DNA from: Spinacia oleracea
Taxonomy: Eukaryota; Streptophyta; Magnoliopsida; Caryophyllales; Amaranthaceae
DNA length: 64,000 nt
Assembly: GCF_020520425.1 (NCBI RefSeq)
Contig: NC_079491.1
Coordinates: 34,587,449-34,651,448, forward strand
Direction: 5' to 3'
The notes beneath the pieces were generated by a model that made no database searches, was not told the DNA's origin, and worked only from the letters and a program-made list of their open reading frames with translations. Position numbers and translations under genes: made by a program. Positions 1 to 12,381 of the stretch are shown here, piece after piece. Position 1 is the stretch's first letter; each line of letters starts with the position of its first letter.

Positions 1-170
1 ATTGGCCTGTATATTTTCCATAAACACACTGTCTTATGGGATTTCTGTGATCCTACAGCTTCTTCATGTTATTCTCTAAACTATGTTTTGGAGTCTCATC
101 TCTTTGATACTATCTTCTAGGGCATGAAGCCTAAACATGTTTGCATTGCAGAACTGATTTCTGTTTTGAT

Positions 171-485
171 TTAATAATTCCGGGTTAAAGATTCAACTTG
201 ATTTTCATTTTTGTAATAATTCCAGACTGTAAAAATGCAGTCATCTTCATGATTACGAACCCCCAACCAAGAGCAAATATCGGCGTTATATTTTCTACTA
301 TAAGGGCATCTGAACATCATACCTTGAGTATTCTCTATCTTCTCCTCAAAAGCATACAAACTCCAAATACATGAAGATTTTATGTGGTTCCAAGTTTTTA
401 ACGCCGCCAACCAAGCAATGAAAGCATGCTTGGGCACAGTGAGTCTACTCCAAACCCACATTGTCCATCCACACTTTTCCTGCAT
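171..485 (-). pseudogene. zf-RVT-like fragment of a LINE-type element
   Basis: A 104-codon open frame reads WSRLTVPKHAFIAWLAALK followed by Cys and Trp residues. This resembles the zinc-binding domain found behind plant LINE reverse transcriptases (zf-RVT), where 'W..L..PKHAFI.WLA' is the hallmark. No reverse transcriptase is visible on either side and the window starts 170 bases away, so it is read as a decayed LINE 3' fragment. A host gene that has domesticated this domain cannot be excluded. Confidence 0.65.
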
Positions 486-1526
486 CCTTGTAACAACTAC
501 TTAACCCGAATTAAAGATATTAATGATTAAAACTGTCCATTAACAAATGTGCTACTGAATCGTTGCACTTATTCAATAACGGTAAAAGTAATGAAACCAT
601 TGTGATACTCATTTCATAAATAATAAATTCGAGAGATATTGTCTCCAACCTTTTGACCTCTTTTGAGGAGGATCCCCTATACTATTATCTCCACTTTCTT
701 AGTGTTGTTCACTTTCATCGAAAATAACGAATTGCATAATAGGTTCAAAATATCGTTGGACATCTCTACCTAAAAGTCAATTGTGACTGTATAAAAAAAG
801 TGCTAATTGTGCCTTGAAATTTATGATGAATGACGAAGGGCCGGGTTCAAATGGAAATACAAATTATTTTGAAGTGACTCAAATTGAAGATGAAATCTTG
901 TCTTAATATCTTTCCAACGAATGGTCACATGCTCATTTTTCGACATGAGACGGCGAATAGTGACCGTTTTACGGAAAAAGTGTTCGCGCAGGAGATTTTT
1001 TCCATATGGTTGGGCGAACCTCGTATGTTACAAAATCTTTCTTATGTTAACTTTATTTTGTTTCCTATTTACACGACTTGCTTATGACGGGCTGATGGCT
1101 ACTAGATGATTTACTGGGGAATAATTTAGGTTATTTTTAGTGTTTTCTTATGTTATACTTCCTCCATTTCTGAATTCTTGCAACACTTGCCTTTTTCTCC
1201 CGTTTTAGAATACACGTAACACTTTTTTTTCTTTTTTTTTTGGTGTTAGACCACTAATTATTTATTGTTTATTTGTCCTTTCTACCCACTTACATTAATT
1301 AAAAACTACTCCGTAGTATTCTATGCACGCAATGTCAATATTTTCAAAATTCTGATTTGATATATACGCAAGTAATGTTTCAATGTTTTATTATTCTTTT
1401 AACAATTTTTGTAAGGTTGTTATCCATATCTTACGTGGGCACCTAAGTGCTACGTAAACTAAAGTTTGATCAAAATCAACTAAAATAATACTTCAATTTG
1501 TTAATTAAAACATAGTCCTATTTACT
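486..1526. other. non-coding AT-rich stretch with one Stowaway-like terminus
   Basis: No gene is supported. At 1158 a TA is followed by CTTCCTCCATTTCTGAATTC, which looks like one terminus of a Stowaway-type MITE. The matching inverted end was not found, so this would be a truncated copy. The short open frames near 0.9-1.1 kb overlap each other and show no protein family. Confidence 0.5.
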
Positions 1527-2442
1527 CACCAAACCTACACTTACCCCATGGGTAAGTACACTCATCATACCCTTGTACATAATTGGTTATTTTTGCCAAG
1601 TCATGCCCTACTCAGATCTCAATCAGACTCAAAATTTTCAGACCCATTTTGAATTTGAATTTCAAAAAACCAAACTTATTTTCCTTTAATTTTTTTTTTG
1701 TCAATAAATGGCGATGAAACCAAAGTGTTTGATCCATTTTCTTTTTTGGATCCCTTCTTCATTGCCTCTTCTGTAGATTCTGTTGAACACTTTTTTTCCC
1801 TCTTTAATATTATTTTGCGGTATTACAGTTCCATTTAGATCCTCAATTGTTTCCATGAACACATTAAACTAAGGTCGATTCATTGGCGGTGATACCGAAG
1901 TTTGCTTCTTTTGTCTTGTTATTGTCAATCCATTTCTTAGTCTTCAAGAATCAATCGATTCAACCATTGTTTAATTGCTTTGTCCTATTACCTCATTCTT
2001 TTTCCCCTCTTTAAATTCGTAATTGAAATTTTTATATTTAAGATTTTTTTTTATTAAAACAGATCTCCAATATATTTTATGGGAAAAAAAATAGTTGTTG
2101 GAGGATTGAAGTTTGAAAGATTAAAAAGCAAATACATTTAGAATATGAAGAAAAGTTTAACTTGTAAAGCTTCCGATTGAATGATAATGGAGGTTATGAG
2201 GAAACCAAAAGAACAATTTTTTTTTTTGTTTAATTAACTCAAATGTTGGGCGGCAGATTTTTGGGATGAAGAGGGTAAAAATAAATCCCGCTAATACAGT
2301 GCTTATGGCGGTATTTACCAAATTGTTTCCCTCCTAAAGTCAGTTGTTTCCCTCCCAAAATGAAATTTAACTTGCTGACATGTCCATTGCCCATTGCAGG
2401 GTATGGTGACTAGACTTACCCTGGGGTAAGTGTATGAGCTCC
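1527..2442. mobile_element. MULE-type non-autonomous element (MITE)
   Basis: The left end CACCAAACCTACACTTACCC matches, in reverse complement, the right end, which reads GGAGCTCATACACTTACCCC from outside inward. The similarity continues inward through a second TACCC(A/T)-type block. The same 10 bases, CCTATTTACT, lie immediately outside both ends (1517-1526 and 2443-2452), as expected for the 9-10 bp target duplications of Mutator-like elements. There is no coding capacity. The superfamily is inferred from the duplication length. Confidence 0.6.
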
Positions 2443-2450
2443 CCTATTTA

Positions 2451-2703
2451 CTTCCTATGTTCCACAATGATGTTCTAGTTCCCACTTTTCACGTTTGCCA
2501 ATGCGCATTTATTACCATTTTTATCTCTAATTATACATTAGATAAAATTATAAACTTTTGATATTCTTAAAGTGCTCATTGAAATGAATCAAAAAAGACC
2601 CCACGTGAATATGTTTTTCTTATAAATTAGAAAGAATTTGAAAAATTCTCTTCAATTGTGAAGTGCCAAAATTCTAAATTGGAAAATCATTATGGAATGG
2701 AAG
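2451..2703. mobile_element. Stowaway-like MITE
   Basis: About 253 bp flanked by TA dinucleotides (2449-2450 and 2704-2705). The left end CTTCCTATGTTCCACAATGA pairs with the right end, which reads CTTCCATTCCATAATGAT on the opposite strand. It begins within the right target duplication of the preceding MULE-type element, so it probably inserted there afterwards. The ends are diverged, so the copy is old. Confidence 0.6.
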
Positions 2704-2705
2704 TA

Positions 2706-3320
2706 GTACAAGCTACACGTGCTTAAAAGTATGCACATTTGCTAAAAAAATTATGAAAATTTATTCAAAATTAAACAAAAAAATAAACATATTTATATGT
2801 AACAAAATCTAGTCAGGAATTAGTGTAATAAAACTAACTAAAATAAACGTAAAATTTGTGTTCTTTTTGTTTTTTTTTTTTTTTAAATTTTTGCCGCAAG
2901 GTGCTTGTATAACCATATAAAATGCGAGATTACGAATAAGACTAAGTTTAATTTTGCAATCAAAAAATGCGAGATTAGGGATGAAATTCATAATTTTTTT
3001 AACTGCCTTAATACTTGGTTTCATGTTTGCTATACGAACTCAGTTACATTGTTGTTGATTTTTGGTTGTCACATGGATTGTAATTTCCTTTTATTGCATT
3101 AAATAATTATTTTTTAGAATTATTACAATTAAGTTTTTAATTAATTAAATTAAATTATAAACTTATTAAGGATGTCATAGTCTATTCTACGAATCACCAA
3201 AATATCTTTTGCTAAATTGACATCAGGAGTTTTCTTATAGAATAGATACTATTTATATATCTTGTATAAACAATTTAGATATTGATGATCAAATTTTGTA
3301 TTCGAAAAAGAGTTATGAGT
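2706..3320. other. AT-rich intergenic DNA
   Basis: Contains T and A runs and overlapping short open frames on both strands without domain signatures. No gene, RNA or element end is seen. Confidence 0.5.
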
Positions 3321-3321
3321 C

Positions 3322-4492
3322 CTAGAGCTGTCAATTCTCAACCCGAACCGTTGAACCCGTTGGGTTAATCTGATAGTTAAGAACCTGAACCGTTAATAAC
3401 CCGTGAGCTGAAACCCCAAACCCGATCCGATAATATTCAACCCGAACCGTCTCGAAAATATTAACCCGAACCGAATGGACCTGAAAACTCGTTAATGACC
3501 CGATTTGTATCTATCTGAACAGTTTCAATCCGGGAAAAACCCGTTTACAACCCGAACTGTTTCAACGCTAATCGTTTACAAACCGAACTGTTTCAATCCA
3601 AACCGTTTACAACCGAACTGTTTCAACCAGGACCATTTACAACCCGAAGTGTTTCAACCCGGACCGTTTACAATCCGAACTTTTTGCACCTGATCCGTTT
3701 ACAACCCGAAGCCGAACTGTTTCAAGATACATGTTGTTTTAACTGAATTGACTTAATTCATTAACAATTGAACTTGTTTGTCTTGTTTCGTTGTTAAACA
3801 TGTTAATATACGATAAACTTGTATTTACAAACTTTACAAATTCTTTACGTATTAGTTCATCATTATCGATTACTCTGTATTAATAACTACGTTATTAGTC
3901 ATTAATTTATCAATAAATGTTTCATGAACACGAAGTGATAAATTCTATTAGCCATTAGTTCATCGTTATCTATGAAAAACCAAGTCGTATACTCCTATGT
4001 ACTCTCTAACTTTACCGGTCTTAAAATTTTACCACTTTTAAAATTTAGTTACCGCCCTTGTCTTTTAATTAAGACATCTATATTATAAACGTATTGAAAA
4101 TTGTGATTTTAGTACTAACGTGATATTGTTTATAATTTCTATCCGAATTGACCTGACCAGACATGAACCCGACCCGATATGATATGAACCTGTTACAACC
4201 CGACTAAAACCGTTTACAAACCTACGTGCTCCAACCCGAACCGACTATAACCCGACCCGATTATAACCCGACCCGGTATGAATCCGACTAAACACGTTTA
4301 CAACCCGAACCGACATGAACCCAACCCGATATTAACCCGAACCGACATGAACTTGACCCGATACGAACCCGTGGCAACCAACCCAAACTCGAATCGAACC
4401 GTTAAAGTTTCAACCCGGACTTGATCCGACCCGATAGCCAAATAAACCCATTTCAACCCGAAGCCGATCCGTTTGTCCGAATTGACACCTAG
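3322..4492. mobile_element. element with CCCGAACC-rich arms
   Basis: The left end CTAGAGCTGTCAATTC and the right end, read from outside as CTAGGTGTCAATTC, form short terminal inverted repeats with hAT-like character. Both arms (about 3340-3720 and 4140-4480) are packed with variants of AACCCGAACCGTTTACAACC. The C-rich strand is the top strand in both arms, so the arms are direct rather than mirror copies. The middle (about 3720-4140) is ordinary AT-rich DNA. No clear target duplication was found, so the superfamily stays open. Confidence 0.5.
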
Positions 4493-4632
4493 CATATTAT
4501 CTATTATTAAAAATAAAAATACAAAATACAAAATTCAAAAGGGAAGGAAAAGAAAAAACGGAATTTTCGAATAGTGTCTTATCCAAATTAATTTCTCTTC
4601 AAAATTGGCTCTCTGGTGATCAAGGTATAACA

Positions 4633-7493
4633 ATGGCGGTCCACCATCTTCCCTGGGCTGTCAATGGCGGAAGACCTACTGAAATAGCTGCTCGAATAAC
4701 TTGTGCAACAAATGCAACTCCAAAAGTAAAACTGTCCCATTTTAAGAAGTGGGTATCTGAAGTTGGGTCGAAATCTCTCAAACTTGCTCTTTCTAGCTCT
4801 CTCGCTATTGCACTTTCTTATAATGGTAAAATTCTGATTCTTGTTTAAATCATGTTGTTTCAGCTTTTCTTTAATTCATCGACATTTCAATTAATTCCCA
4901 ATATCGCCGTTTTTTACCACCTACCTATAATAACTAGGTACTTGTTTGATTAGTGCACTAATGAACCTTAACAATGTCAGCTTGATTTAATTCGGAGTTA
5001 TGTTGATATGTTAAGTACAGATTGGTCTCTATAATTTCATATTTTTTTGGTGCATAAAAGATTCTGGTGTTACTGTTGATGTTTGTTGGGCAGTTGGGGT
5101 AATTAGATGGGTAGTAGACTGGAACATTGTTTGTCGAGGAAGTATAAACCCGAAACGGTGTGTGGATTGATGACTCTGTAAATACACAATGGAATAACTA
5201 GTGTCTTCTAATGTGGATTTCAACTGGCTTAGCTGGTTAGAATCTCAAGGGTAGTACCTAAGAATTCAGATCAAAACCTGTCTGCATCAATTATTCATTT
5301 GCTCTTTGTCGCTCTATCTAGCCTATACATCCAAAAAATAGTGTATTTCTAGTGTAGTACTATGATTGTGTTGACGAGTGAGGGATGTTACACTTTTAAG
5401 TTTTAACAATGATGGGATAAGCGTCCACCATTCAAAGCTAGCGTATTCAAAGGAAATAATGTCAGGGATATCTCAATGGATTCGCTTGATCGATGACAGG
5501 AAATGACAAACTCATCTACCTTTATAACATCATTTTCAGAAAAGGAGAGAAGAGATTACAGCATACATGCAATTAAACAAGTTGCTACTCCATAGATTAA
5601 CCAAGAGCGCACATGTGTATGCTTGTGTATTTTCATAATTAATAAGCTTAGTTATAAAGAAGTGAAAAGCTGAAGAATAACTTCTTAAACTAGTTTTGAC
5701 CTTAAAAATTTATAATTAATATTTGATGGAGCAATCTCTGGAGAGCAGGAAAGCACTGTTCTCATGTAATCCTATCATAAGTTCATCTTAAGAGGTTGTT
5801 ACAGCTTTATGCTTCAAATATCATGTGTAGTTCTCTACAAAAACAAAAATCCTTGCGAGCATAATATTCATGGTGAATACTTTTGTTCTAATGTGACGCA
5901 AGATTTGTTGAGTCGAACTTTAACTTTAAAAATAAAGCGTGTAAGGATTGTATCCAGATGTCATGGTAGGAGCGGGCCTTTGGTACTGAGTTTCTTATGA
6001 TTCTTGTCGCTAATCCCTTTGTTTTCTTTTGTTTGCTCTTCACTATATATGGCTTTTGTAGCTGGTCGCCTTTTCTCTGTATGGTCTATGCCCTATGGGG
6101 AGGCTTTCATTAAGTAGATATCATGGTACATGATGCTCTGATGGAGCTCCTCTTCCATTGATTCTCATTTTTGTTGCAAACGGTTTACCAATGATCTACT
6201 CTGTGTTTTTTTGTAATCAATTAAGATATCTGCTGGATGCCTTTCTTTGCATAAGCGGGTGATTTATTTCACCTTGCAGGTGTCGAATACGCTGAAGCTA
6301 AAACGGGTGTTAATAAGCCGGAACTGCTCCCTAAAGAATACACTACAGTCATCGATGTTGCTGGCTTCCTCTCTTCTGGTCAGGTCAGACTGCCCTTTCC
6401 TGTTTACATTCATATATAATACTTCATAGGCTGCTCTTAACAGCTTTACCTACCAAGATATACTTCAAACAAGAATATTGATCTGCTTCAACAGTCAGCT
6501 CAGAATTTGTTTTGTATTAGTGAGTCTTAAAGTGAGTATTGTAGTATTGTCTCTCACTCTCATTTATATAGAATATGCTACTCCGTATTCTTAGTAGCTT
6601 GTGGTATAGAAAGGTGTCTTATTTGGAAATAATAAGTTCTTCCTAGAAGAGATATACCCATATGGCAATGACAATTTTCCAGGAAAAGAGACTCGCGGAG
6701 GAAGTAGCTGATCTTGAGAAGGATACAGGGTTCAAGTTGAGAATCTTAGCACAGAATTACCCTGATACGCCCGGTAGCCACAGCTTACTTTCTTTGTACT
6801 TTTATTTTCTTCTCCAAATTACAATTTTGTTTAGAAGTATACCTTTTCAGAATTTGTTTTGGCATATATTTTTTAGAAGATTAAATCTGTGGTCTTCTGA
6901 CAGGATTGGCAATCAAGGATTATTGGCAAGTAGATGATAGAACAATTGTCTTTGTTGCTGATCCTACTTTTGGTAAATTCTCGTTGTGGAACTGATGTTG
7001 GATAAGTCTTGTGCTGGTACATTTAATGATTATTGTACATCTGGTTGATAGGTAATATATTGAATTTTAACGTGGGAGATCAAGTTGATCTTGACATACC
7101 GCGTAGTTTCTGGAGCCGTTTGGCTGGGAAATATGGAAATATATTCTACTGGAAAGAAAAGGTGAAAGTTCCTTACATCTCTAAGTGTACCTCTTTATTT
7201 ATTTTTGCAGCATTCAAGCTTTAATTTCAGTTGGCAGACTATCACATCGTTTTGAAAGTATCTATTTCCCCAACTAGATAGACAAGTAATAGGGGTCGAA
7301 ATGAGCAAATTACAGTTACACTTGCTATCAATATTATTTCGTTTTGTCAGTTGGCAACTGAATCAGCCTGACTCCTTGTTTGTATCTATCTTTGCCATAG
7401 GGAGAAGATGCATCGATTGAAGCTGCTGTTAATGCTATATCTTATTGCTTAAGAGAACCTGTTGGTCCAAGTAATTGCTCCGAGGTAATGTAA
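4633..7493 (+). CDS. thylakoid lumen 15 kDa-type TPM-domain protein, six exons
   Basis: Exons 4633-4825, 6280-6383, 6683-6773, 6904-6972, 7052-7161 and 7401-7493 join in phase into 660 nt (219 aa), with GT-AG at every intron. The first ~70 residues look like a chloroplast transit peptide followed by a lumen-targeting hydrophobic stretch (LKLALSSSLAIALS). The mature part has EKRLAEEVADLEKDTGFKLR, YWQVDDRTIVFVAD and NFNVGDQVDLDIPRSFWSRL, which I recognise as the TPM-type fold of the plant thylakoid lumen 15.0 kDa protein (Arabidopsis At5g52970 group). It ends with CLREPVGPSNCSEV, typical of that group. The location is expected to be the thylakoid lumen. TPM proteins such as TLP18.3 act around photosystem II turnover, but the exact role of this branch is not established. 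No break is seen. Intron 1 is long (about 1.45 kb). Confidence 0.88.
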
Positions 7494-8158
7494 ATAGAAT
7501 GTTGTTGGAGACCAAGGAAGATACGGCTCTACTTATTTCTTAAGATAGTAAAATTGTGATTTACTTTTATGGGAGTTAGTATGTTGATATAATTAAGTTA
7601 CCTTTCCCTGTATTATTAACCTCAAAGGAGAAGTTTGAAGAGAGTATCAAACACGGCGAAGAGCATTTTCATAAAGTGAATGTAATGAACACATTTTGTT
7701 CTTTCTTGGTGTGGGTGTTGGTTTGCTTGTCGCTCTTGCTCACATTTTTTTCAAGAAAATCCAAGCATCTGTTTAAGGCGAGAATAGAGAACAGAGTGAA
7801 AAGTTGATGAAGAAAAACAGAGTTGATCAGCTGATCTTATAAGAAGGTTTTCAGTCTGCATTGAACTAAGCTTCCATTACCGTATCCCATGTGAAACAAC
7901 CGTCAATATCAATGTGTTATATCCTTTCATGAAACACATGATATGTAGCTATATCATATGTAAGACACTTCGATGATCAGTTATCAGTCTCAACTCATGT
8001 TTCCTCCAAGGGTCTTCACTAACCACCAAGTGAATTCAGAAACTATTGTTGATATGGTTTTGTATTATGCTTCTGTTGATGATCTTGAGCCTGTATGTTG
8101 CTGTTTGCTCTTCCAACTGATTGATGATTGTTCAAGAAGCAGACGATATCGCGAACTC
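7494..8158 (+). other. 3' flank of the TPM-domain gene
   Basis: This presumably holds the 3' UTR of the gene just upstream. One open frame (7973-8167) and another around 7628-7807 with a hydrophobic stretch (VWVLVCLSLLLTFF) are present, but neither joins the upstream gene in a convincing way. Nothing else is recognised before the Ty3/gypsy fossil begins. Confidence 0.4.
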
Positions 8159-9706
8159 CTAGGTTGAATCTGGATCTGCACCAAAATCACTACAGAGAAA
8201 GCTTTCTGTTAAAAGGGCAATGGTAAGTCCATGTAACCACTGAGGAATGTGTGTGGCCATAGGAAGAGTCTCTTGAAACAACTTTGAGTTGTGAAACATG
8301 AAAAACATCATGAACCTTGGCTGAATTAGGTAGATTAAGCTTTTAAGCCACCTAGCCAATGACTGCAGACACTTGGAAAGGGCCATAATATTTTGGAGAA
8401 ATCTTATGGCTGCTTCTCTGTCGAGCTGTTTGCTGTTTGTTGCCTGTTTGGTTGAAGTTTAAGCCATACCCAATCTCCCACTTCAAAGGATCTGTCAGAT
8501 CTACCCTTGTCAGCTTGTTGTTTCATCCCAGCTTGTGCTCTCCTCAAATGAAACTTGATTAAATTAATCATGTCTTCCCTTCTTTCAAGGCTTCTGTCCA
8601 CTTCATCAAGTATGGAAGATGTAAAGGAGTAGGCTGACCATAGACAATTTCATATGGTGTGAGTTGTGTTGCAGAGTGAAAATGAGTGTTGTACCACCAC
8701 TCAGCCAGTGGTAAGCAAGCACGTCAATCTTTAGGTTGATCACTGCACATACACCTAAGATAGGTTTTCAAACACGTGTTGACCACTTCTGTTTGCCCAT
8801 CTGTTTCAGGGTGATAAGCTGAAAATAGCATGAATTCAGTATCATGTAAGCTGACACCTATTTTCCAGAACTAGCTTAGGAACACTGCATCTCTATCACT
8901 AACTATACTTCTAGGCCAGCCATGCAACTTAAACATATTGTCTAAGTATGCTTGAGCTACCTGGATAACAATATAAGGATGAGACAAGGGCATAAAGTGG
9001 TTGTATTTGCTCAACCTATCCACTACCACAAAGATGACATACTTCCCTGCAGACTTAGGTAAACTAGTAATAAAGTCCATAGAGATGTCAAACCATACTG
9101 CTTTAGGAATTGGGAGTGGTTGCAACAATCCAGGACTAGCAGAAGTATCATACTTGGAAGCTTGACATATCTTAGACTATCTCACCAAAAGCCCGACATC
9201 TGTAGTTAAACCTCTCCAATAGAAGAGAATTTGCACCCTCTTAATAGTTAGCTCTCTTCCAGAGTGACCACTTTCAGGTGAAGAATGGAACCACTTAATC
9301 ACCTTATTCTTCATAGCATTGTCAGACCCTAATACCAACTTCCATTTTTTCCTTAATAGACCATCTTGCAAGGTATACCCCTTTAATGATTCAACATTCT
9401 GAAGCTTAATAATCATACTCAATAAATTATCATCTAACTGTAACACCCCCGAATTTCTCTTTTTTTTAAAACCAACATTTAATTAAATAAAATCAACCTT
9501 GAGAGAAGCTTAGGAGTATTACTGCCACGTGATTACGTTAAAGGCTAACTAACTCAAATAATGCAACAGAATAAATCAAAATATTTCTCTTTATTGTATA
9601 ATAATAACTGAAATAATAATAATGTATTTTCGAATTACTTCAAAATCAAAACCCTAAGAAAACCAAATCCTATAAAAGCCAACTTAAACAAAATCCTAAC
9701 TAGGTG

Positions 9707-10206
9707 AAAATCTCCATTGATCCCGTATGTAAGCATGTCACATCGTCACATCGTCACATCAAAACTGCTTACCAAAAGGTAAATAGGGCCAAGCCAAAAC
9801 AAATATGAAATACGGGTTAGCAAAAGCTAAGTACGAATATATGCAAGACATGTAAAACATTTATATATAGTTGAACATACTTTCACAAACCATTTAATTC
9901 AAACTTGCTTAATTGAAATCATAGAAAATTCATTTTCCAAAATTAGAACTTTCCATAAAATCTCCATTGATCCCGTATGTAAGCATGTCACATCGTCACA
10001 TCGTCACATCAAAACTGCTTACCAAAAGCTAAATAGGGCCAAGCCAAAACAAATATGAAATACGGGTTAGCAAAAGCTAAGTACGAATATATGCAAGACA
10101 TGTAAAACATTTATATATAGTTGAACATACTTTCACAAACCATTTAATTCAAACTTGCTTAATTGAAATCATAGAAAATTCATTTTCCAAAATTAGAACT
10201 TTCCAT
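9707..10206. repeat. 250-bp tandem duplication, nearly identical copies
   Basis: Two head-to-tail copies of exactly 250 bp (9707-9956 and 9957-10206). By eye they differ at a single base (AAAAGGTAAAT versus AAAAGCTAAAT). Each copy contains a short internal triplication, CACATCGT. It lies within the LTR-like sequence. Confidence 0.9.
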
Positions 10207-12241
10207 AAATAGTAACTTTCTATACATACTAAATTTTCAAAAGTATAAACATTTCAAGAATACATATTTTCAAAATAGAAACTTTCGAAAATTAGAAACA
10301 TTCCATGAATAGAAATATTCCAAATATATAAACTTTCCAAATATAACAATATTCCAAAAGTAGAAACTTTCCAAAAATAGATTCCAATTAGAATACGGAA
10401 ATCATACACCTTTTCTTATTCCCCTTTCCTTCCTAAATGTGCACACTCCCAAACTAGTATTCCATCACAAATCTATACATTGGGGTATAACAAAACAATA
10501 GTCAACAAGTGACCATAGACTTACACAACAAGTGACACGTATGAACTTTAATGTTCCATGAAATCCATTCCACTTTGAAACTTTACAAAAGTATAATAAT
10601 GTCATGAAAGACTTTCCAATTCCATACCACGTGATGAACCAATAACCTCCTTTTATTTAATCAAACATAAAATTTTCGATTAAATAACACGTGTAAATAA
10701 ATGATAAATTATTAAATCATTAAAATCCATCAATAATTTCGAAGTGCCCTTTTATTGGATCGTTAACACTACAAAAGGTAATACCTCCTATTTTTGAAGT
10801 AATTATAAATATATTTTATTATATTTATAAAGCATTTTGGGATTTTGAGAATTTAAATCGCATTTAAATTAGTTATTAAATGTATTTAATTAATTGAAAG
10901 TATTTATTATTTTAATTAATTATAAAGAGAATTTAGTTTTCAAGTTGAGTATTTATTTGGGTTTTGAAATTAAAACGATTTGAAGAATTCAAGAAGCATA
11001 TTAAAACTCAACTCAAAGCCCAATCTAAAAGCCCAACTCAAAGTGTATGAAATTCCAAGGAAACTTGCTTAAACTCAAGGACACCTCACCCAAGATTAAG
11101 GAAACCAAACCTTGATTAAATGAAACTTCTAGGAAACTTCCTTAACCCCAATCTTCAAGGATTCTCACCCTATAAATACCCTTGCTTTCCCCATGTATTC
11201 CCACACATTTTGAGATCTCTTTCTCTCTCTTCAATTTTCTTTTCTTCCTCTCCAAGCTTTCTCCTTTTTTTTTTTTTTTTCTTTCTTCTCTTTCCTTCTC
11301 CTCTTTCTCTTTGTGCGTGCGTGCCCAGTCGAGCTCGCCAGCTCGTGGTTGTTGCCTCGCTTCCCCGCGTACGCTATGGGAGCTGCTGCTCGTCCCCTTA
11401 CATGACCCTCTCTCTCACTCGCCCAGCTGCTGCCGCAAGCACACAGCTCGTCGCTGCCTGTGCTCGTGCGTCCAAGCTTCCGTTTTGCTTTCCCATTTGC
11501 GCCCAATTACCTCAAATCAGTAATCATACCGTGCTATCGGTCTGTTTGGTATATTTCTCTTCTTCCTAACCTTCTCTAATTAAAGCTTAGATTTTTATTA
11601 TGTTTTGATGATGGATATTGAATATTATTGTGTTTGGGATTGGTTACGAACACCAAAGTTGAGGATTTTGATGATTAGAATGTTGAGGATTATTTTTGAT
11701 CGAACAGTAGTAATTTTAAGATTTGTTTATGAGATAAAGTTTCAATCTTTATGGATTTTTAATGATGATTTAAAGTTAGGGTTTTGCCCTAAACCTTATG
11801 GCTAATTAATTAGCATAATTAGATTACAATTTTAATTATGGTAATCAATTATAATTTTCAGATTCGTTTTGAGACATAAAGTGTCAATTTTTAATGGTTT
11901 TGAGCATGAAATTAGTCAAATTTCATGCTAAGGTTTTAAGGGATTAATTGGAACTATTATTTTATCGATTAACGATTAATTTCTAATTAATTTAAGCGTT
12001 TTAAACTTAATAAAGTTGCTGGAAATTTAATGAACATGGATAATAATTAAGTTTCATTATTTTAATAATAGGAGGAGATTTCTAGAGTAGTAGCTTGAAT
12101 CGCAAAGTGGCCCCCGTTCTTAGAACTTCAAGGTACGTGCAAGTCTAGGGTGACCACCTTGTTTCCATGAAGATTCATGTGATGATTTTATATTATGATT
12201 CATGTATTTGGACTATATATGGATTCATGTTTGATTGTGTG

Positions 12242-12381
12242 AACAAGCATGTTAGAGATATGGTTTATGTTTGTTGAATTGAAGTAAACAAGCATGTTAT
12301 GATTGTATATGTTTGTTGAATTGAAGTAAACAAGCATGTTATGATTGGTTATGTTTGTTGAATTTAAATAACAAGCATGTT
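12242..12381. repeat. 42-bp tandem repeat, about three copies
   Basis: ATGTTTGTTGAATTGAAG recurs at 12267, 12309 and (slightly diverged) 12351, a period of 42 bp. Each copy is followed by AACAAGCATGTT. It lies inside the LTR-like sequence and is non-coding. Confidence 0.85.

Noticed and set aside
7628-7807. possible extra exon with a hydrophobic stretch after the TPM-domain gene
   Set aside because: The TPM-domain protein ends normally at SNCSEV with a stop, and there is no donor that would join this segment. It is probably 3' UTR.
11120-11569. 149-residue open frame on the plus strand
   Set aside because: It runs through a pyrimidine-rich stretch of an LTR-like sequence and encodes Ser/Phe/Leu low-complexity sequence. 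Overlapping frames on both strands are equally open.
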